NCBI RefSeq assembly: GCF_030272615.1
Contig: NC_081414.1
Location: forward strand, 915,439,648-915,503,647
Direction of reading: 5' to 3'
DNA: 64,000 nucleotides
DNA from: Cryptomeria japonica
Taxonomy: Eukaryota; Streptophyta; Pinopsida; Cupressales; Cupressaceae
Shown in pieces: positions 24,337-37,524 of this stretch (within the stretch, counting starts at the first letter, position 1; every line of letters starts with the position of its first letter). The notes under the pieces were generated by a model, which did no database searches, was not told the origin of the DNA, and worked only from the letters and a program-made list of their open reading frames with translations. Both the position numbers and the translations under genes were made by a program.

Positions 24337-25195
24337 CAGTGATAAATTTAAGAAACCCCCTCTCAAATGATTGTATAAAATATTGGCAAATATTTATTTT
24401 AAAAAATAATAATAATTTTTATTAGCAAATCTTTGCTTTTTTAAAGAAAAATAGTAATTTTATTGTCGAATTTTTTGATATCAATTTTTTTGGTAGAAAA
24501 TACTAGTAATTCTAAAAAAATAATATGAGTATGCATTAATTACTATTGCAAATCCTTTCATTTAAAAATACTAGTTTTTAAAAGAAAAGTAAAGGCCTGA
24601 AAGTGCAAATCACTAATGAGTTTAAGGGGGACTCTACTTTATTTAGTTTCTACCATTAACTTAAAATAATCTAATAGTCCTCTTTGTATTTTGTGAGATA
24701 AAACGTATCAACAATTTGTAATTCTCATTGGGTCAAAAATTGCTTTTAGGCCATTGGTTTTCATTGAGGTCAACAATTCAAAAGCAATTTCAAACCCCAT
24801 GAACATTACAAGTTGTAGGTTTAATTTACCTCATGGAATACAATGAAGGTCATTAGATTATATTTTAAATCAATGGTGGCAACTAAAATTGTTGATATAA
24901 CCCTAAAGTAACTAATAACTATGATGCATTATTGACAAATAAATTTAGATTTTTACAATAAATTATAAAATGTTAGTGAATCTGATCCAATCATGTATCA
25001 AATATTGTTGCAAATCTTTGAGTTAAAAAAGTTAATAAAATAAATTCTCTAGTGATTTAAATAACACTAAAATAAAAATTTGTAAAAATGAGGCGATTTC
25101 GGTCACCTTAAAAGCAGAGATTATTAACCAAATTTTGATTCCCAAATTTTAAAAAATAGCCAACTCATGAATATTAGCCACTAAAAATTCCACTG
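24337..25195 (+). mobile_element. Non-autonomous hAT-like DNA transposon (859 bp)
   Basis: The ends are CAGTG and CACTG, with imperfect terminal inverted repeats of about 13-15 bp (CAGTGATAAATTTAA against CAGTGGAATTTTTAG). It is flanked by a perfect 8-bp duplication, AAAATGAA, at 24329-24336 and 25196-25203. Eight-base duplications with CAGTG-type ends are typical of hAT elements. It has no transposase frame. The inside contains several variants of ATTGGCGAATYTTT. It lies inside a Copia gag remnant and is therefore younger than that element. A diverged second copy lies at 35320-36150. Confidence 0.8.
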
Positions 25196-25203
25196 AAAAT
25201 GAA

Positions 25204-28200
25204 TGCAACTAAATAAGAACACAAACAACAAATGTAAAATATGTATTTAGAGTACTCAAGAGAAGAAAATAAATAAGGCCATTTTACTAAAATTTGAATT
25301 TGAAGTTTAGAATACAAAGTTCAAATTTACAATTACCTTCTCAACATTAAAATGACCTTCGGTAGTCAAGCAAACACATCTAAGTAAACAAGGACTATAT
25401 GGAGGTAATATATAGGCAAGTTTAATAAATATTAGAATCAGATTAATGTATTGTACCATGTGCATATAAAAATAATACCAGAGCTAAGTATTTGAGAATA
25501 TCAATGTATGGTGATAATTAAAAAATAATTAAATAAAATGAAACCAACCTCATACAAAATTGATGTTCTTCTGAAAGTCTTGTATACCATCTTTGTCCTC
25601 AAGAGAGGAGAACCAATTCAAGAAGAATTTTGACCCTTCTTGAAAGGTAGGAAACCCATTCCTTCACTTTTATATAACAATCCCATCTTCCTCCATGCAC
25701 ATGGAACGGCTATGAGAGTAGCACATACTATATAGTTGAGTGGTAAGCACCAAAGTTAGCTAAGGATTTTGCACAATAGAGGGACCAACAAAAAATTTAG
25801 GGGCGAGAAAATTAACAATATATTTCCCTTCTCAGAAGAACCTATGAAACATGTGGTGACAATAATGAAGGAACAAGCTCTTTAGGTTCATTTGCCACAC
25901 TGCTAGACGAGATATAGTTCCCCTTGTGATTTACCATCATCAATTTTTCTTCTAATTTAGAATCTTAGGAGCACACAAAGGGTCATAAATTTCTAGATGG
26001 ATTTTGGCCCTTGGAATAACCAATAGATAATCCTTAATTTCGTGCTTAGAAGATTTTCAATGGAAGCAATTATTTGGAAAATTCAAATAGAGCACACTTT
26101 GGGTGTGACAAAGACCTCCTATTTGAATGTCAATCGTGTCTTTGAGGTTAGAAGACAAATCCATTTTGACATATATTTGTTTCTAGGGTTGGACATGATA
26201 AAATTAGTCTGGTTTGATACAAATGAATTTCCCAAGGGAAGAAGTAATAGGAAAAGGAAAATACAAACATGGCAATGGAATAACCATAAAATATATCCAA
26301 AAGGTAACATGGGGTTTCATGTTCTTATAAATAAAAATATCTTGAGACCAAGGGTGAAACACAAGCAAAGACATTTTGGCATACCATGGGCCATTCTAGA
26401 AAATGGCCCAAACATGGTTAACCTCAAAAAAGATAAAAAATTCCTTTGGTAAAGTTTTGGACACTATCAAGATGAATCCCAAGAGGGCCCCATGCATTGG
26501 CAACCCAATCCCTAAGCATGCTTTCTGTGGGTAACCCTCCCAACAAAATAACCTATAAGTGTATGCTTCTCTAAACATTGACATGCAAAATAAATTTCTA
26601 GAATGGATAAAACCACATCTATAGGGTTATCATAAGACATTTGTAGGGTTATCATAAGCCATACCTCATGGAAAAGAAATTACACAAATTTGTAGAGTTG
26701 CTTCTTCGTTGGAGCCATCAATACCAGATGCTGAAATATCAATACCAGTATCAACTAATGGTATAAAGTTGGTTGAGGCAATTATAAAACTAAAGGTCTC
26801 ATAACAAATGTGGAGTGATGCAACAATAACAATGACAAACAATAGTATGCAGAAAAAAAATCCAAGAAACCTTAGTAGAGCCAAAAACATCAATCTCCAA
26901 AAGGGTTCTTCTATAAAAATAAAAAAATAAAGTTGTAAGAAGTAGACTTTGGGTAATATTGGGGTAATAAGGGATTTAGCGAAAAATTGGGTTGTTTTAT
27001 AGATATGTTTACGGTTTGAAACTTGTAAATTTTATTTTCACATGGTCTCTCATATGTCAAGTACATTGCTATTTATGTGACATCAAAATTATAAATTGTA
27101 AATAGATCAACTTAAAGGTTGGAGCACTAGAGGATGGAGGAATTTTCATCATCTCGAGCTAGACTCTCACTTTGAGATTGTGTTTTCCATGAGAAGCACT
27201 TTTGGCTTTATTTTATTCCTTTCCTTTTAGCTTTCATTTTTGGAGCTGATAGATTTGAAGAATGCATATATTATGATTTTTGATCTTTGAAGGTAGGTAA
27301 GGGTTTTGTGTTGAACTAAATATAGATTGTTTCCAAAAGAGTTCATAAGGTTTTGACTGAAGAACACACACTTATGAGGGTCAAGAGACAATTTGATTGA
27401 TCCCTTTTATGTAGAGCTCAATATGGATTATTGTCCAATAATTTGGTGGTTATGTTTGGTTGTTCGAGGAGAAAAGAACTTGAGAATTTATGTCAAAGCT
27501 ACACCTTTATGAGGTTCATGAGGCAACTTGATGGAGGTCCACCTAATTTAGGACTTGTTTCTTAAAAGAAATATATTCTCAAAAATGTGTATTTATTTAA
27601 AGTAACTAACAAGTTTTTGATGTAAGCCTTCACGGGGTCCCTTTGCTAGGTGAAATATGAGATTTCAGAGGTTCATTTATAAGAAAAATGTAATAAGGGG
27701 GGAATATTAGTAAATGGCAGATAGTTAATATTTAAATCATTAAATTGTTTTGGTTATTTGTCTTATATGAATATAGTCATCGAGTAGATGGTTATATAGT
27801 TAGCAAGTATATTTCACCTATATATCTATTTGGCATTCATCAATCCATAATGAAAACATTTTTACCCTCATTTTCTCTCACAACAAAGTAGCTAGATGAG
27901 TAAGATTGGTGGATGCTTCAAACAATCTTTTTTTTCTCCTTTAAATCAAGGGGGTTCATTGGGTATATCATCGAAGGTGTTAATTTATACTAGCATAACA
28001 ATAGTAGATTAATTTGTGCTATGTGTTTGATACTTAATTGTTGAGTCCTATTAAAATAGTGGTTATTAATATTAAAATAATAAAGACCTCCATTAAAATC
28101 ATTGAATAACATAATCTATATAAAATACCTAAACAGAAGATAATTTAATTATCCCTTCAATTCAAAAATAAAATTCTTAATTGAATTTATTCACTTCATC

Positions 28201-28704
28201 CCCAAACCCACATATTACATAATCAACAACTTAGATTATCAACATCAATCATCCAACACTTCTCTTCTACATCTTTATATCATGGAATAAATTGCCACTA
28301 CATTTTTATCCTTTAGAATTTATATATCATATAATAAAATTTATTTTATAAACAAACAAAAGTAACACATAATGCCTTTCTGCTGCCAATTTGTAGATGA
28401 CTTTTAATAAACCATTATTTTAATGAAAAACAACCCATAAAAATATATTTGTATAGCAATGAAATGGTAAAAATACATTTGACGAACTAATAAAAGACGT
28501 CTCAGCGAAACCTTGAAAAGTCCCCCAAGGCAAACATTGATGATAAACTCTTATAAAAAAGACAATAGTAATATTAAATTAATTGAATTGTTTAGAAGCT
28601 GATATCTTCTTTCGAGATGTTCTTCGTCTGTGATAGCAGAGATCTACAATGCTCTAATTTATTGGGAAGCCTCTATCTTATTCTATACTGAAGTATTTAA
28701 CTGC
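25204..28704. other. Gene-poor stretch
   Basis: The frame at 26042-26452 (+, 136 codons) has no recognisable domain. A possible LTR begins near 27700, where AATAAGGGGGGAATATTAGT resembles a polypurine tract and LTR start, with a TATA-like CTATATATC near 27820; no end or primer site was found. Near 26620-26660 a 16-bp phrase TAGGGTTATCATAAG is repeated. Nothing else is supported. Confidence 0.35.
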
Positions 28705-29400
28705 TTATCTAGCACCTTGGAGGTCTGGAGGAGGAGGCTTTAATGTCGCCTTTCATCTAAACCATCCTCCACAATAAACGCCATACTCAAACCCCATGGC
28801 AAGTGATCATCATAGTAGCAGTACAAATACCACGCCCCTAGACCAAAAACAAATTCCATTACTTTCTTTAGTTATGTCTATCTACACAAAACCAGTTGAA
28901 TTAGTAATAAAATATTTCAATATCACCTGGATTGTCAGCTTTGAATCTTAGTGCAACCCATCCTTTGATGGGAACTCCCACAGTATTGTGAAATGGAGGA
29001 TCGATGAGATTGAAGTTAAGTGGGTCGACTTGGGCATCGTAGTTTCCGACAATGTGCATTGGGTGGTTCTCTGCAAGCAAAATGCTTGTTCCCTGTAAAA
29101 CCAATTGCACTGTAGAATTGAATTTAAGAACCTTCGCTTTAGTTGCACGGACTGGAACCCAAAGGCTGGAAGATATGTTTTGTCCAGTATAATTGAAATC
29201 AAAGGACGTGGTCTTGAAGGAAAGTCTGTTTTGAAGACCCCTTTTATGTCAAAGTAAAAAGCTTGGAGAATGCCAATGCTGGGCTTCACAAACGATAAAT
29301 TGTTCATGCTTGCAGCGAGTCTGAATCCGTTTGGGCCTGCACAAGTCTGATTGAGGGGACAAGAAAGCAACCCAACTGTTGCACTTCTGATAATACATGG
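28705..29400 (-). pseudogene. Laccase C-terminal pseudogene, copy 1
   Basis: Laccases are secreted multicopper oxidases; in plants many act in the cell wall on lignin precursors. The main exon (about 29400-28927) reads [15 protein letters not shown] and [14 protein letters not shown], then shifts frame before [11 protein letters not shown] and RFKADNPG. A canonical GT-AG intron (28926-28838) precedes a last exon (28837-28705) with AWYLYCYYDDHLPWG and an Ala-Thr-Leu-Lys-Pro-rich tail reached in another frame. Copper-binding sites are damaged: HPMHLHG is reduced to HPMHI with about a dozen residues lost, and the His-Cys-His motif reads Tyr-Cys-Tyr. Upstream laccase exons are not seen. With frameshifts and lost ligands it cannot make an active enzyme. 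Confidence 0.88.
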
Positions 29401-30497
29401 ATGATAGATTCTTTTGGAGGCTAGTTTTTTTTTTCCATGAATATATTTTATGTTGTCTATTCTTTCCATATGAACTCTAAATGTTTATTTGCTTGAATTT
29501 TCAATTGAGTTATATCAAAATTATCATTATATTAGGCTACAAGTTTTCTTTGATAATTGTTACCTTTTTTTTGTTTGTGCACCAAAAGATTTCAATTTAA
29601 TTAATTAAGAATTTTTATATATAAATATCCAAAATCTCATTATTAGAAAAAAGTATCAAAAGTCATTAGAATTATGAAATGTATTGACAAAAATAATCAA
29701 TAACTGAATTTCATTAGAAAGGCTCTAAAGAAATCTAAATTACTGCATCCTCATGGCATGCATGCTATGTCTGTGAACTTGCACCACTTCATAGGCACTA
29801 GAGTTGCTACTCAAACAAGACAAGCTCATCTCCTATTACCTGAAAGAAAGATCAATTATGTTTATTAGCACAACAAAATAATTATGAATTAGGTGTAAGA
29901 GGAAAGGAGAATATATTTAGTGTAACAAAGAAGAAGGCCACACAATGGAGACAAGATCAGATGACATGGTTGCATCCAAGGTAATACTGTATCGTGTAAT
30001 ACAGTCTTTTCGAATAAATTATTATATGCGAATACTCCTACAATGTAATTATTCTTTTGCTAAACATATTTGTAAATCAACCTCTAAAATCAAACATGAC
30101 ATTCCACCAAAACTGCTAAGCACCTCTTTTCATTCTTATTTTTTCTTAGCAGCTTATCCCTCACACTGAATGGTGATCTCCACCAATTAAACCATTGTAA
30201 CGTCGGCATCCAAAAGTCCGTAGCTAATATTTCATTCTCCTTGTAGAGGAGCATTGAAAAACTGATAGATAATGAAATTATTACATTTTCATGGAATTGA
30301 ATAACAAGGGCGAAACCCAAATATGGATTACATGGTATATCGAAAATAAAAAATAAGGAATGGACATTACCCTGATTTATTAATTTGACATGATCAATTC
30401 AAGTCATGTTGAGCAATTATTATTTGTTAATATATTAACTAATAGAACCCATAAAATATATGGTGTTGGTGGGGAATACATTCTATGGGCAAGCATC
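29401..30497. other. Spacer between the two laccase remnants
   Basis: AT-rich, with no laccase exon and no other gene that can be supported. The 76-77 codon frames here have no family resemblance. Confidence 0.5.
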
Positions 30498-31121
30498 CTA
30501 GCATCTGGGAAGATCAGGAGGAGGAGGCTCCAAACTTGACGAGTAACTTGGAACGTTCTTCACCACAAACACCGTATTCAAACCCCACGTCAAATGATCA
30601 TCAAAATGACAATGAAAAAACCAAGCACCTGTATAAACAATAATGATTCACTCTATTACATATATTCTCCTAAATTCAAGTTCAAGGAACCGCGTGCGTT
30701 AATTCTAAAAGGATTAAAGTTGTATAGTAATTACCTGGGTTGTCAGCTTTAAATCTAAATGCAGCCCAGCCACTCAAAGGCACCCCAACAGTATTCTTTA
30801 GTGGTGGATCCACCAAATTGAAATTGAGTGGGTCTGTCTGATCATTATAGTTTCCAAAACCCTGTCCCACCACAAAAAAATCATAACCATGAAGATGCAT
30901 TGGATGGTCATCTGCCTGGAAGATATTCGTTCCCTGGTACACAACCTGAACTGTATCATTATAATTGAACACTTTCACTTTTGTCCCAAAAGTTGGTGCA
31001 CAAATAGTTTTAGGGATATTATCCCCAGTATAGTTGAACACAAGTGGGGGATTTGAAGGGAAATCTGTAGTAAAGACGCCTTTGATACCAAAATAATAAG
31101 CTTGCAAGATAGCAATATTTG
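30498..31121 (-). pseudogene. Laccase C-terminal fragment, copy 2 (last two exons)
   Basis: The exon at 31121-30735 reads PNIAILQAYYFG, then GVFTTDFPSNPP, the copper-binding HPMHLHGYDFFVVGQGFG and WAAFRFKADNPG. A GT-AG intron (30734-30629, 106 bp) interrupts a Gly codon, as in other laccases. The last exon (30628-30498) reads AWFFHCHFDDHLTWG and ends with a proline-rich PPPPDLPRC and a stop. All visible copper ligands are kept and the frame is open. The laccase homology stops abruptly at about 31121, next to a minisatellite, and the first three quarters of the protein, including the N-terminal copper motifs, are not found upstream. It is a fragment, tandem to copy 1 on the same strand. Confidence 0.9.
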
Positions 31122-31127
31122 GTTAGA

Positions 31128-31350
31128 CTATGCTCTTCGAATGATTCTTTTGAATGATTCCTTAGGGTTTTCTATATTAGTTTTATAAAATATTATTACT
31201 ATGCTCTTTTCAATGATTCCTAATTGTTTCATATATTATTTTTTTGAACTATTTCTTTGGGTTTTCTACATTAGTTTTATAAAATATTATTTCTATGCTC
31301 TATTGAATGATTCCTAACTGTTTTATATATTATTTTTCTAAGGATTTTTT
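31128..31350. repeat. Minisatellite, unit about 93 bp, two and a half copies
   Basis: Units start TATGCTCTTYNNAATGATTC and contain TTTTATAAAATATTATT. They abut the truncated end of laccase copy 2. Confidence 0.65.
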
Positions 31351-34334
31351 AATGTGATACGTAAGTCTTTAATATATTATTATTATAACACATTATTTAT
31401 TATATCATTTTTTTTAAAGGATGGAGTAAATTCTTTTGAATGATTGATAAGATATTTTTAATTTGACAAGTTAGTCATTTATATATTATTCTTATAAAAT
31501 ATTTATTAGATTATAATTTAAAAAAGTCGTTCAAATAATATTATTTGAATAATTTGTAAGATACACTTAATAATTTAAAAGTTTATAAATTATGGTGTGA
31601 TTTGTTGTTGAACTAAATTTCAAATGATTAAAAGTAATTGGATGCGTGTGCTTGTATAGTTGCTTCTATATCTAGATATCATATTGTGATCTTTTGATTG
31701 ATTGCCAAGATTTTTCGATGAATAAATATTTTTTATATTATTTGCACAAACTAATATTCATTATATTTAAAAAAGTAAGTGGAATGATTTTAAAGTTAAG
31801 GAAAGAAAATGTCATAAAAAGGTGCTAATAAGTATAATGTAAATAGGTAGTTAAATTGTTAAAAAATAAGAAATATAAATTAAAAATGATAAAAGAAAAT
31901 TGCAATCATCACACTTGACTTATCTATCAAGAAGGTCCTCACAATCGAGAATTGACTTATAACTCATAATAGCTCCTTCACCATTATATTGCTCTTTAGC
32001 TAGTTGCAAAACTTCATTTTTAACATGATATATAACCACTACTAAGAAAGGAAATTTTCCATTAGCTAGCCAACCAAGAGTACCCATATCATAGGACTAT
32101 AATAAAATGAAAAATAGATGAGACTGGTGAAACCAATGATGATGATTGTTCTCTTTAGGTATACACTAGATAAAGAATCATGTCTACAACCATTATGATT
32201 GTGTTCATGTTGGCACCCTTGAGAAGAGAACTAACATGGGTATGAGAGCGAGAGGTGTGTGATTCCATACAATGTTATATACTTGATTGGCTTAGAAGCA
32301 CCTATAAGGGAACAGCATAAAGAATGAATTTATTAGCTTGCACTTATATTTTCACAAGAACATTGAAAAAAAACCTATAGATTTAGTATATACATAAAGA
32401 AATGAATATCAAAAAGATCTTGTAAGAAATGGAGTTTATTTTATCCCTTTCTTAATGTTGAATAAGGTTTCTACTCTAAAAGCATTTCATATTCATTACA
32501 ATATAGCCATGTTTCTTAGACCAATCCCCTAAAGGAATCACATGCCAAGGTGAAGACTTTATATTGAAAGCCTTAAATAAATAATAGTGTAGGGAGCATT
32601 CAATAGTGCAATGAATAGTTTCCTGCATAGAATTTAAATAGGATTAGATCAAGGGAGTCACTAAGAAGGTGTGGGGACGAGAAGAGAGAGATTGCAAGAT
32701 GAGGTAGAGTAGTATGAAGATGCGTATTGTGTGCATGAAGTGTTGTAGGATCTTAGATAAGAGTAGAAGAAAAGGAGGTATAGAAAGATGTCTAGAAGAT
32801 AAATTTAAAGGTGGAGGGGAGAGAGGAGGGTGAAGATGAGGAGATTGGTGAAGAGGAGAGAGGATAGGAGGAGAGTATAATTAGTAGTAATAATAAATTA
32901 AGTTCATTGAGCTCATTCAATTTAAAGTATATAGATGTGGCTAGAGATGGTGATGATTATGGATAGAGATGGGTATATGTACAAGGATAGGAGAATGTAC
33001 CATGGTAAAGGGAGGTTGATTGGGATTATATGGCATTAGAGGATAAACTATCAACAAATCTTAGTGAGATAGATTTTATGTGTAGGGAGCGGAAAAAGTA
33101 GTAGGATGAAAGAGATTCTCTAAAGAAATAACATGGTGGTGGATTGAAATGTCATCATGGGAGCACAAGATGCACTATAGGTTTTCTTGGTTCTAGAGAA
33201 AAGAGGGAGGCATAATTCTTGAGGCATGAAAGTGATTAGATGAGATGATTACTAGGGGCATAGGGGGTGAGCCAAGCATTTATAGAGATAGGAAAATAAT
33301 AGAAGGAGACAACGTGAGATTTGTGAGAGGTAGCCTATTAGATGTCATTTTATGTGTAGGTAGCGCCAATAGGCCAGATGACATGTAGTTTTATAGAGTA
33401 ATTATTATTTAGAGGGTTATGGTTATTGAGGTTAGTAGCATTAGTGACTACAAGACCACCTAGGGGGACACCTTAACTACTAGCATGTTTAACAATGGAT
33501 AGTGCTATCTAGAGTTAGCCTATATCACCTTAGATTTGATATATTTTGATGTTCAGTGCAACATTGATTTCTACAAATCTCTTATTCTCTTTTTAGTTAC
33601 AATATATATTATCCCTTTTTAGTGAAATATGAAGAGATAGTTTCACCATGTTATGCAAATAATCTAATGTGATGCATGATTGGGATAATGTATGAAATGT
33701 AATAAATTTATAATTTATATATTTAAATTAACAAATATAATTTAGTATGGATTTAATAGAGAGGACCCTTCAAGGGAATGGAAGGAGGCGGCAAAGGTTC
33801 TGATGAGACATATCATGCTAGATGGCCACTTCAAAAAATTTCACTCATAAATCTTTCCTATACTAAATCACTTTAGACATGACACTAGGATGAATTTCCC
33901 ATTTAGATTCATTCCTCCTTGTCTTGATCGATTATGGTGGCCCCATATACGCCAAATGCTTTAACCCTTCATCAATATCCCATTTTTAGACTTTACAATT
34001 ACAATTTGAGACTCTCTCCAACTACCAATTCTATGCCTTTATATACTAACCCTTATTAGATTGTGGATTTTAATGAATCCCCAACACCCAATATCTTGGG
34101 AGCCTCTTCCTTGACTTTGGTTAAAACCCCTCCCCTTTGAAATATGTCAACTCTCAACTTTCTACTAAAAATAAAGATATTGATGCCTTGTTCGAGTCCT
34201 AGAAAGGGAAACATGGTTCTTTCATTGAACCCTCATAAGATATTTATGATTATTCCTTAATTTATTAGTCCACCTCTTTTGAATGGTCCCTTGACAACTC
34301 CCAACCTCAAATTTCTGGGTCTAAACCTAACAAT
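31351..34334. other. Gene-poor stretch with a purine-rich tract
   Basis: No gene can be supported. About 32640-32890 is strongly G+A biased on the + strand (repeated GAGGAGAG and GAAGAG). From about 33780 to 34330 the + strand looks faintly coding and leads into the frame at 34335. Confidence 0.4.
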
Positions 34335-34965
34335 TTGGGTGCTTCTACTCATTCATCTATTCCTACTCCTAATTGTACTAATTGTGCAAAGGTTTATGCT
34401 AAGATTAATGAGTTGATCAAGGACAACAATTATCAAAATGATATTATTAAAGGATTTCTACTTCAACTAAATATTGTGAAGGGTAAGATCAATACATTAG
34501 AGGGCCTACCTATAGCTAAGGTTAACACCAGGGATTGGTCCTTTGAGGCTAAATGTGGGGAAATGTGGTCTTTTGTTCAAGGTTTGGCTAAGGTATTAGA
34601 TAAGTGGGACACCCTATAAGAAGAAAAAATAAATGGTTTAAAAGCTCTTGATCTCAGAGGAGAAAAGGAAGACAATCAAGATGACAATTTCTGATATCCA
34701 AGATAAATGGAGAAAAAGGATGAAAAGTTTGGATGAAATTGTCGACTTCAAAAAGGATATGATCAAAAAGACTATGATCTCTTTGAAAGTTCTTCAAAAT
34801 AATATAGAAAGGAAACACACTAAATATAATAGCTTTGCATTTGATGAGGCTTCTATTGGTTATCAAGTGTATTTTTCTAAGAACGGTCATGCATTTTCTC
34901 TATGGATGTTACCGCCTCAAAAGAAATTTAATCTTTTAGCAGCTTTTCTTTTCTCAAGGAGTTGA
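34335..34965 (+). pseudogene. Unrecognised coiled-coil reading frames
   Basis: Two frames, 34335-34619 and 34648-34965, follow one another. The first has NCTNCAKVYAKINELIKD, the second DIQDKWRKRMKSLDEIVDF, both with a helical, coiled-coil-like composition. I do not recognise a family. The arrangement suggests a decayed gene, possibly the first gene of a retroelement; a host gene cannot be excluded. Confidence 0.35.
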
Positions 34966-35319
34966 ACTTTCTTAATCATGAGTTGTAGGTTGTAAAGGGT
35001 CGTAGTCATAAGGAAATCCATGTTCTAGTTTATGTGGTCAATTTTGATCATTTCCTTGTCCTTGTTTGTTTCTGTCTAGTTGGTTTTTTGGCCACATCTA
35101 GTCTCTTGTGTTTGGTCATCTCACTATTCATGAGACCCCTCTTCTCTAACTAATGGCTGGTATGTAAAGGGTTCATACCCTATATCAATATTTAATGAAA
35201 ATAAATATAATAAATAGATTTATTTGATGGATTAAAATAAATGGATATTAATATGTTTTGATAATGTATGATCATAATAGATATAGTCAATGATGTTGTT
35301 GATGCAAGATGGATTGAAT

Positions 35320-36150
35320 TAGTGACAACTTTAAGAAACTCACCCTAAAAAAAAGATATATAAAATCTTGGCGAATTTTTATCTATTTTGGATAAAAATA
35401 ATAATTTTATTGGTGACTCTTTCATTTTTTAAAAGAACATATTAATTTTATTGGCGAATTGTTTTACACAAATTCTTTTTAGTAGAAAATATTGGCGAAT
35501 CTTAGATAATAATATGAGTATGCTTTATTAATATAGAAAATAATTTTATTTTAAAAAATAAATTCTTGTAGAAAAGTAGAGGCTTAAGGTGGAAATCACT
35601 AATGATTTTAAAGGGTAGACACTACTTTATTTAGTTGTTTCCATTAATTTTAATTTATCTGATAGCCCTCTTTGTATTTTGTTAGATAAAATGTATTTAA
35701 AATTTGTAATACTCATGGGGCCCAAAATTATTTCTATACCATTGATTTCCATTGAGGTCAACAATTGAAAAGCAACTCAACCCCCATGAGCATTACAACT
35801 TGTAGGTACAATTTACCTCATGGAATGCAATGATGGTCATTGGATTATATTTTGAATCAATGATGGTAGCTAAAAATTGCTAATAAAACTCTAAAGTAAG
35901 TAATAATTATAATGTATTATTGGTGAATTAGTTTAATTTTTAACAATCACGTATCAAAAATTTTGCTAAATCTTTGAATTCAAAAATTTAATAAAATAAA
36001 CTCTTTGGAAATTTAAATAAGACTAAACTAAAATTTTGTAAATATGTGTTGATTTATGTCACCTTAAAACTTGAACTATTAGCCAAATTTTGATTTTCAA
36101 ATTTTACAAAATAGCCAATTTGTGAATATTAGCCACTAAAAAAATCACTG
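35320..36150 (+). mobile_element. hAT-like element, copy 2 (about 830 bp)
   Basis: It aligns along its whole length, in the same orientation, with 24337-25195. Its right end, AAAAATCACTG, gives a better inverted repeat (CAGTGATTTTTTTAG) than copy 1. The left end has decayed to TAGTGACAACTTTAAG. Both flanks contain TTGAA but no exact 8-bp duplication, which fits greater age. Confidence 0.7.
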
Positions 36151-36290
36151 GTCCTTGAATAAAGCAAATGTTTAAATATGAATTGTGATAATTACATTAG
36201 TTTTTTATCTAATTTTTAGGGCGAAAATGGAGGTACAAAACAAGAGTATGCAAAAAGTAATTAACTCACTCAATCAATCTAATTAATTGT

Positions 36291-37497
36291 TGTAGTGTCC
36301 TAAATTATGCCTGATGCAATTATGACACTTATGCATGATGCCGAGTGCATTTATGACAAATCCATGATCAAAATTATGTTATTTTGGCATCTTGGATTCA
36401 AAAGACAAAGTGCCTCAGAATGCCTTAAAAGCCCCTTTGGGCCTACTTTTGGATGGACAGAAGTGCGATGCGGGGACGTCTACGTGCTGTGCTAACGTCT
36501 CGAAAAGCTGATGGAATCTTGAACCAAGCAGAGAGCTAGACACTGGTCGACACGTGTCCTTTGGCTTGAGTTTCATCATAATGGGTCTCTGCGCCTCTTC
36601 CGAGTTTAAAACCCTTCCTATCTCATTTTGAAGGATTTCCACTTGGGTTCTTGGCTCTTGGACTTTAGTCGCACTCTCACACTCTCATTGCTCTCTTTCT
36701 CTCTTCATGCTCTTGGATACACACTCTACTAATATCAAGCTGCAACTATCTTATGGTGATTCTTACCAACAAATACTATTGTGGGCTTTGTCACACTTGC
36801 ATCTTCAACAAAGAGGGGTTTGTCTTTACACCTCATCTTCTCTTTTATCCATTTTTATTACATGCAATGAGTCCATTTCATTATTGATTGTATCTATTAT
36901 CTAGGTGCATTCATTATTTTCAATATTTCCAACATTTCCAATATTTAATACATGCAATAGGGGTTTCGTTCCATTAAGCATAGCAGAGTTTCTATTTGCA
37001 TATTTTTAATTTTCTAATTTATCAAGTTATCAATTTATTTATCTCTTTCCAGTTTATCTATCTGGTTGTTCGTGGTGGTGGAAACACCTAAATGGGGGTC
37101 TGACTAAGGTAGGCCCCTATACAGCCCCAACAATTTTCCCCGTCTTAGTGTGTGCAGGTGACAAATAGATTTCGCATGTAGGCCGCTCTACATAGAACCT
37201 AATTTTGATCCCTTTGTCTACGGGTCATACAAACAACAATGCATCGCTCTAGTGTCCAAGCTGGAGTCCGAAACCTGAGAGCTTCCCAACTGGAAGGTAT
37301 AATCTGCTTTTGGTATTACATTATTCTGTAAACTTAGTTTTTTATATATTTATTATTCTTGTACTGTAATTTTGATTTTTAGCTAGTTTAGTTGTTATCC
37401 CTTGGCTTATCATAGCATCAATTTGAAGTGGTAGAGGTGGACTGATTTTCCTTCCTAGATTCATCATCTTGGAAGAGGGAAAATCTCCTCCCCTACA
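36291..37497 (+). repeat. 5' LTR of the Gypsy element (1207 bp)
   Basis: Begins TGTAGTGTCCTAAATTATG and ends CTCCTCCCCTACA. It pairs with 45338-46506. The ends form a short inverted repeat, TGTAG...CTACA. Confidence 0.92.
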
Positions 37498-37517
37498 TTT
37501 TGGTGAACCCGATGTGA
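37498..37517 (+). promoter_or_regulatory. Putative primer-binding site of the Gypsy element
   Basis: TTTGGTGAACCCGATGTGAA follows the LTR end directly, with a TGG near its start as expected for pairing with a tRNA CCA tail. I do not assign the tRNA. Confidence 0.6.
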
Positions 37518-37524
37518 ATGCTTA

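Noticed and set aside
26042-26452. 136-codon open frame on +
   Set aside because: No domain, no repeat of a known family and no neighbours to support it; composition fits chance opening in AT-rich DNA.
34335-34965. Assignment of the coiled-coil frames to a LINE ORF1
   Set aside because: No zinc knuckle, endonuclease or RT is seen nearby; left as unrecognised.
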